Positions 4,970 to 7,218 of a DNA stretch of 7,218 nucleotides are shown piece by piece. The stretch comes from Mycobacterium sp. (lineage in GTDB: Bacteria > Actinomycetota > Actinomycetes > Mycobacteriales > Mycobacteriaceae). Below the pieces are notes generated by a model. It was not told where the DNA came from and ran no database searches. It saw nothing but the letters and a program-made list of their open reading frames with translations. Location of the stretch: NCBI GenBank assembly GCA_018500005.2, contig JAHBAP020000184.1:1-7218 (forward strand). The letters are read 5' to 3'. Positions within the stretch are counted from its first letter, which is position 1. The number at the start of each line of letters is the position of its first letter. The translations under genes were made by a program, and so were the position numbers.

Positions 4970-6154
4970 ATGAGCGCATCAGAGGACAGCACACGGCCCC
5001 TTTCGGTGGCCGAGTTGCTTGCTCGTAACGGCACCATCGGTTCACCGCCGGTCGGGGGCAGGCGGCGTAAGCGCCGCCGCAACAGCGACGGTGTCTCCGT
5101 CGCCGAGTTGACCGGCGAGATCCCGGTGGTCGACGCCGAGGAATATGCCGAGGAATATGCCGAGGAATATGCCGAGGAGTACCTCGAAGACGACGACGGC
5201 GAAGACGACGGCGAAGAGGAGTCTTTCGAGGCTGGCGAGGTGGTTGACGAAGCCGGGGTCTACGAGGAACAGGCCTACGAGGAACAGGCCCACGAGGAAG
5301 CCCGCATCATGTCGGCCGAGACCGTGGTGGTCTACACCTCGACCGAGGTCCCCGAATATGCGAGCGAGTACGCCGCCGTTGAGGTTTCCGGGTCCGGGGC
5401 CGAGGAAGCTGAGGAACGCGTCGAGGTCGAGGCCGACATCCAGGCCGACATCCAGGACGAGGCCGAGGCCGAATACCCGGACGAGGTCGATAGCGTCGGC
5501 GAGAGTCTCGTCGAGTACGAGGTCGAAAGCGTCGTCGAAGACGAAGCCATCGCGGTGGCGTCGCCACCGTTGTCCGCCGATCCGGTTCCGCATCGCAGCG
5601 AGGGCCCCCAACTGAGCCACGACCCGCGCCCGGTTCGCCGGTCGTCCGGTGCCGAACAGATGGCGTACGACCCGGTCGACGAATCGGTCAACCTCGATGA
5701 TCTCGTGGAGGAGGATGTCGAACAGTTACGGTCCTACCTGCGGGTCTCTCAGGACACTTTGTTCTCCGGTGGAACGGTCGCCGACGACCTCGCTCGTCGC
5801 GGTATCGACGCCGGTGACCGCTACGAATCAGAAGAAGCGGAGACAGACCAGGCCGTCGCGACGGTCGTGGGTCCGGCCCGGACCCGGCAGGTGGGCAGCA
5901 CCCTGTGGAATTCCGTGCTCGCGGTAATCCAGTCGTTGATGGCGGTCGTACTCGGGGCGGCGTTGTTCATCGGCTTCGATCAGCTGTGGCGGTGGAACAA
6001 CCTTGTCGCCCTGATTCTTTCGGTCCTGGTGGTCCTGACGTTGGCCGCCGCGGTCCGGTTCGTGCGCAAGACCGAAGACATTGTCAGCACCCTCACCGCG
6101 GTGGCCGTAGGGCTGCTGGTGACTTTGGGTCCGCTGGCCCTGCAGTCCACCTGA
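4970..6154 (+). CDS. Acidic repeat-rich membrane protein (Rv0497-like)
   Basis: This is a 394-residue conserved mycobacterial membrane protein of unknown function, about 85 residues longer than M. tuberculosis Rv0497 as I recall it. The N-terminus has SVAELLARNGTIG (12-24), a basic cluster RRRKRRR (31-37), then a second SVAEL box in SVAELTGEIPVV (43-54). Residues about 55-195 are extremely Glu/Asp/Tyr-rich with tandem repeats (EEYA, DDGE, YEEQA, ADIQ). About 200-310 is polar and low complexity. Three hydrophobic segments follow at about 313-336, 344-363 and 372-392, with the conserved FDQLWRWN between the first two. The long N-terminal part is probably cytoplasmic and disordered. ATG 4970 follows GAGAGGCGAG (4955-4964), which overlaps the ppx1 stop, so coupling with ppx1 is likely. 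The conserved membrane end beside a variable acidic linker suggests that the tail and the N-terminal motifs are the functional parts. Confidence 0.9.
   Translation: MSASEDSTRPLSVAELLARNGTIGSPPVGGRRRKRRRNSDGVSVAELTGEIPVVDAEEYAEEYAEEYAEEYLEDDDGEDDGEEESFEAGEVVDEAGVYEEQAYEEQAHEEARIMSAETVVVYTSTEVPEYASEYAAVEVSGSGAEEAEERVEVEADIQADIQDEAEAEYPDEVDSVGESLVEYEVESVVEDEAIAVASPPLSADPVPHRSEGPQLSHDPRPVRRSSGAEQMAYDPVDESVNLDDLVEEDVEQLRSYLRVSQDTLFSGGTVADDLARRGIDAGDRYESEEAETDQAVATVVGPARTRQVGSTLWNSVLAVIQSLMAVVLGAALFIGFDQLWRWNNLVALILSVLVVLTLAAAVRFVRKTEDIVSTLTAVAVGLLVTLGPLALQST
5135..5182 (+). repeat. 12-bp tandem repeat, 4 copies (AEEY)
   Basis: GCCGAGGAATAT occurs three times without change (5135-5146, 5147-5158, 5159-5170), followed by a fourth copy, GCCGAGGAGTAC (5171-5182), with two synonymous third-base differences. 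It encodes Ala-Glu-Glu-Tyr four times in the Rv0497-like protein. Near-identity at DNA level points to recent expansion, and copy number may vary between strains. Confidence 0.95.
5192..5215 (+). repeat. 12-bp tandem repeat, 2 copies (DDGE)
   Basis: GACGACGGCGAA occurs twice in perfect tandem (5192-5203 and 5204-5215), encoding Asp-Asp-Gly-Glu repeats nine bases after the AEEY array, within the same acidic domain. Confidence 0.85.
5261..5302 (+). repeat. 15-bp tandem repeat, about 2.8 copies (YEEQA)
   Basis: TACGAGGAACAGGCC occurs twice (5261-5275 and 5276-5290) and is followed by a degenerate, shortened unit CACGAGGAAGCC (5291-5302). The translation is YEEQA-YEEQA-HEEA. It is in frame, in the acidic domain of the Rv0497-like protein. 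Confidence 0.85.
5432..5455 (+). repeat. 12-bp tandem repeat, 2 copies (ADIQ)
   Basis: GCCGACATCCAG is perfectly duplicated (5432-5443 and 5444-5455), encoding Ala-Asp-Ile-Gln twice. It is the fourth independent in-frame micro-duplication in this gene. Confidence 0.85.
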
Positions 6155-6158
6155 CCCG

Positions 6159-7004
6159 GTGCGCCCAGCCATCAAGGTCGGCCTGTCGACGGCCTCGGTC
6201 TATCCACTTAAGACCGAGGCCGCTTTCGAGGCTGCCGCCGAGCTGGGATACGACGGCGTCGAACTCATGGTGTGGGCGGAGCCGGTCAGCCAGGACGTCG
6301 GGGAGATCTCGCAGATGTCGCGCCGTTACGGCATGCCGGTGCTGTCGGTGCACGCCCCGTGCCTGCTGATCTCGCAACGGGTCTGGGGGTCGGATCCCGT
6401 GCTCAAGCTCGACAAGAGTGTGCAGGCGGCCGAACGGCTGGGCGCCCAGACGGTGGTGGTCCATCCGCCGTTCCGCTGGCAGCGCCGGTATGCAGACGGA
6501 TTCAGCGACCAGGTGGCGTGGCTGGAGGAGCGCAGCGACGTCATGGTGGCCGTGGAGAACATGTTTCCGTTCCGGGCGGACCGGTTCTTCGGCTCCGGCC
6601 AGTCGTCGATCGAGCGGATGCGCCGTCGGGGTGGGCGGCCCGGTGTCGGGGTGTCGGCATTCGCCCCGTCCTATGACCCGCTGGACGGCAACCACGCCCA
6701 CTACACCCTTGATCTTTCCCACACCGCGACGGCGGGTACCGACGCGTTGGACATGGCCCGCCGGATGGGCGACGGACTGGTGCATCTGCACCTGTGCGAC
6801 GGCAACGGCGCCTCCACCGACGAACACCTCGTCCCCGGCCGGGGCACCCAGCCCACCCATGAGGTCTGTCAGATGCTGGCCGGCAGCGATTTCGCCGGTC
6901 ACGTGGTTCTGGAGGTCACCACCTCGGGGGCCCGGTCGAAGGCTGAACGCGACGCGCTGCTCACCGAGTCGTTAGAGTTCGCCCGCACCAATCTGCTGCG
7001 TTAG
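6159..7004 (+). CDS. Sugar phosphate isomerase/epimerase family TIM-barrel protein (Rv0498-like)
   Basis: This 281-residue soluble protein belongs to the xylose isomerase-like TIM-barrel (AP endonuclease 2) superfamily, whose members are metal-dependent sugar isomerases, epimerases or phosphodiesterases. Its substrate is unknown. Barrel-strand motifs and likely metal ligands are visible: VELMVW with Glu35, VVVHPPFRWQRR with His102, VAVENM with Glu133, TLDLSH with Asp185 and His188, VHLHLCDG with His209/His211 and Asp214, and VVLEVTTSG with Glu252. The length agrees with my recollection of Rv0498 (about 280). GTG 6159 is chosen because the family starts MRPAIKVGLSTASVYPL there; no good ribosome binding site is visible, but the start lies only 4 bp after the preceding stop, so reinitiation or coupling is likely. 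It is the third gene of the ppx1 operon, though nothing visible ties it to phosphate metabolism. Confidence 0.9.
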   Translation: MRPAIKVGLSTASVYPLKTEAAFEAAAELGYDGVELMVWAEPVSQDVGEISQMSRRYGMPVLSVHAPCLLISQRVWGSDPVLKLDKSVQAAERLGAQTVVVHPPFRWQRRYADGFSDQVAWLEERSDVMVAVENMFPFRADRFFGSGQSSIERMRRRGGRPGVGVSAFAPSYDPLDGNHAHYTLDLSHTATAGTDALDMARRMGDGLVHLHLCDGNGASTDEHLVPGRGTQPTHEVCQMLAGSDFAGHVVLEVTTSGARSKAERDALLTESLEFARTNLLR

Positions 7005-7008
7005 AAGG
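7003..7008 (+). promoter_or_regulatory. Ribosome binding site of the thioesterase-like gene
   Basis: AGAAGG overlaps the TAG stop of the preceding gene and lies six bases before ATG 7015. It supports that start and suggests the thioesterase-like gene is the fourth gene of the ppx1 operon. Confidence 0.65.
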
Positions 7009-7014
7009 CTGGCG

Positions 7015-7188
7015 ATGACCTCAGAGAAGACCTCGGAAGAGATTCCGCTGTTTGCCGACGTGATGGCGCTCCAGGCGGCCGGCGAGCCTGGTCATTTCGA
7101 CGCAAATCTCAACGAGCACTGGACGATTGGCCCGAAGCCGCACGGCGGGGTAAGACCTCGGAAGAGATTCCGCTGTTTGCCGACGTGA
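7015..7188 (+). CDS. Thioesterase-like protein (Rv0499-like), interrupted by a 125-bp duplication
   Basis: From ATG 7015 the first 45-46 residues look native: a polar start, IPLFADVMALQAAGEPG, then ANLNEHWTIGPKPHGGV. The last motif, xWTxGPKxHGG, is typical of the N-terminal strand and helix of acyl-CoA thioesterase-like (hotdog, TesB/4HBT_3-type) proteins, and the position matches Rv0499. At base 7152 the sequence jumps back to a copy of bases 7027-7093. Because the 125-bp offset is not a multiple of three, the frame shifts, adds about eleven foreign residues (RPRKRFRCLPT) and stops at TGA 7186-7188. A full family member should be near 270-290 residues, so the 57-residue product is almost surely not functional as read. 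Assembly error at a contig end is the simplest cause. The family assignment rests on a short N-terminal stretch. Confidence 0.6.
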   Translation: MTSEKTSEEIPLFADVMALQAAGEPGHFDANLNEHWTIGPKPHGGVRPRKRFRCLPT

Positions 7189-7218
7189 TGGCGCTCCAGG
7201 CGGCCGGCGAGCCTGGTC
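7027..7218 (+). repeat. 67-bp perfect direct repeat, 125 bp apart, ending at the window edge
   Basis: Bases 7027-7093 and 7152-7218 are identical over all 67 positions, beginning AAGACCTCGGAAGAGATTCC. The match ends on the left where G7026 differs from T7151, and on the right it is cut only by the end of the sequence. The implied tandem unit is 7027-7151. It lies wholly in the thioesterase-like gene and breaks its frame. Confidence 0.97.

Noticed and set aside
3948..5045. 365-residue minus-strand ORF antisense to ppx1
   Set aside because: It lies opposite conserved Ppx motifs, is Ser/Arg/Thr-rich, and has no domain; shadow frame.
5135..5302. Short repeats considered as a CRISPR array
   Set aside because: Units are 12-15 bp, directly tandem without spacers, and in frame within a coding sequence.
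5042..5620. Minus-strand ORF rich in FLGIFLGIFLGV repeats that could look like a membrane protein
   Set aside because: The hydrophobic repeats are simply the reverse reading of the AEEY tandem repeat; the plus-strand gene has a ribosome binding site, the operon position and a conserved membrane end.

Overview
The window is about 7.2 kb of GC-rich chromosomal DNA from a mycobacterium. It is probably not the tuberculosis complex: the gene order follows M. tuberculosis Rv0487 to Rv0499 as I recall it, but several genes present there are missing and the spacer between senX3 and regX3 is absent. Coding is dense, GTG starts are common, and the many long antisense ORFs are the usual high-GC shadows. 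I see no tRNA, rRNA, CRISPR array, insertion sequence or phage gene.

Left part, plus strand (1-3043): the tail of a YbjN-family protein, then phosphoglycerate mutase gpm1, then the phosphate-responsive two-component system senX3-regX3. The 85-bp gap before senX3 holds two GTGAAC/CTGAAC half-sites exactly 11 bp apart, which looks like an actinobacterial PHO box and suggests autoregulation by RegX3. A -10 hexamer placed for a leaderless senX3 mRNA lies downstream. senX3 and regX3 overlap by 4 bp.

Middle (3044-3993): a 122-bp convergent spacer, possibly with a small gene remnant on the minus strand, is followed by a minus-strand Cys-rich conserved protein (Rv0495c-like). That gene shares a 42-bp divergent promoter region with ppx1.

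Right part, plus strand (3994-7218): an apparent operon of ppx1 (exopolyphosphatase/Ppx-GppA family), an Rv0497-like membrane protein with an unusually long acidic repeat-rich cytoplasmic domain, an Rv0498-like TIM-barrel sugar phosphate isomerase/epimerase-type protein, and the start of a thioesterase-like gene (Rv0499-like). Gaps between these genes are 4 to 13 bp. Phosphate sensing (SenX3-RegX3) beside polyphosphate turnover (Ppx1) makes phosphate homeostasis the functional theme.

The most anomalous feature is at the right edge: 67 bp of the thioesterase gene recur perfectly 125 bp downstream and run exactly to the last base of the window, frameshifting the gene. This is most simply an assembly artefact at a contig end, less likely a real tandem duplication. 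Otherwise this is a conserved core region. Its interest lies in the regulatory sites, repeat-expanded proteins and lineage-specific gene losses, and I do not see a new multi-gene system.
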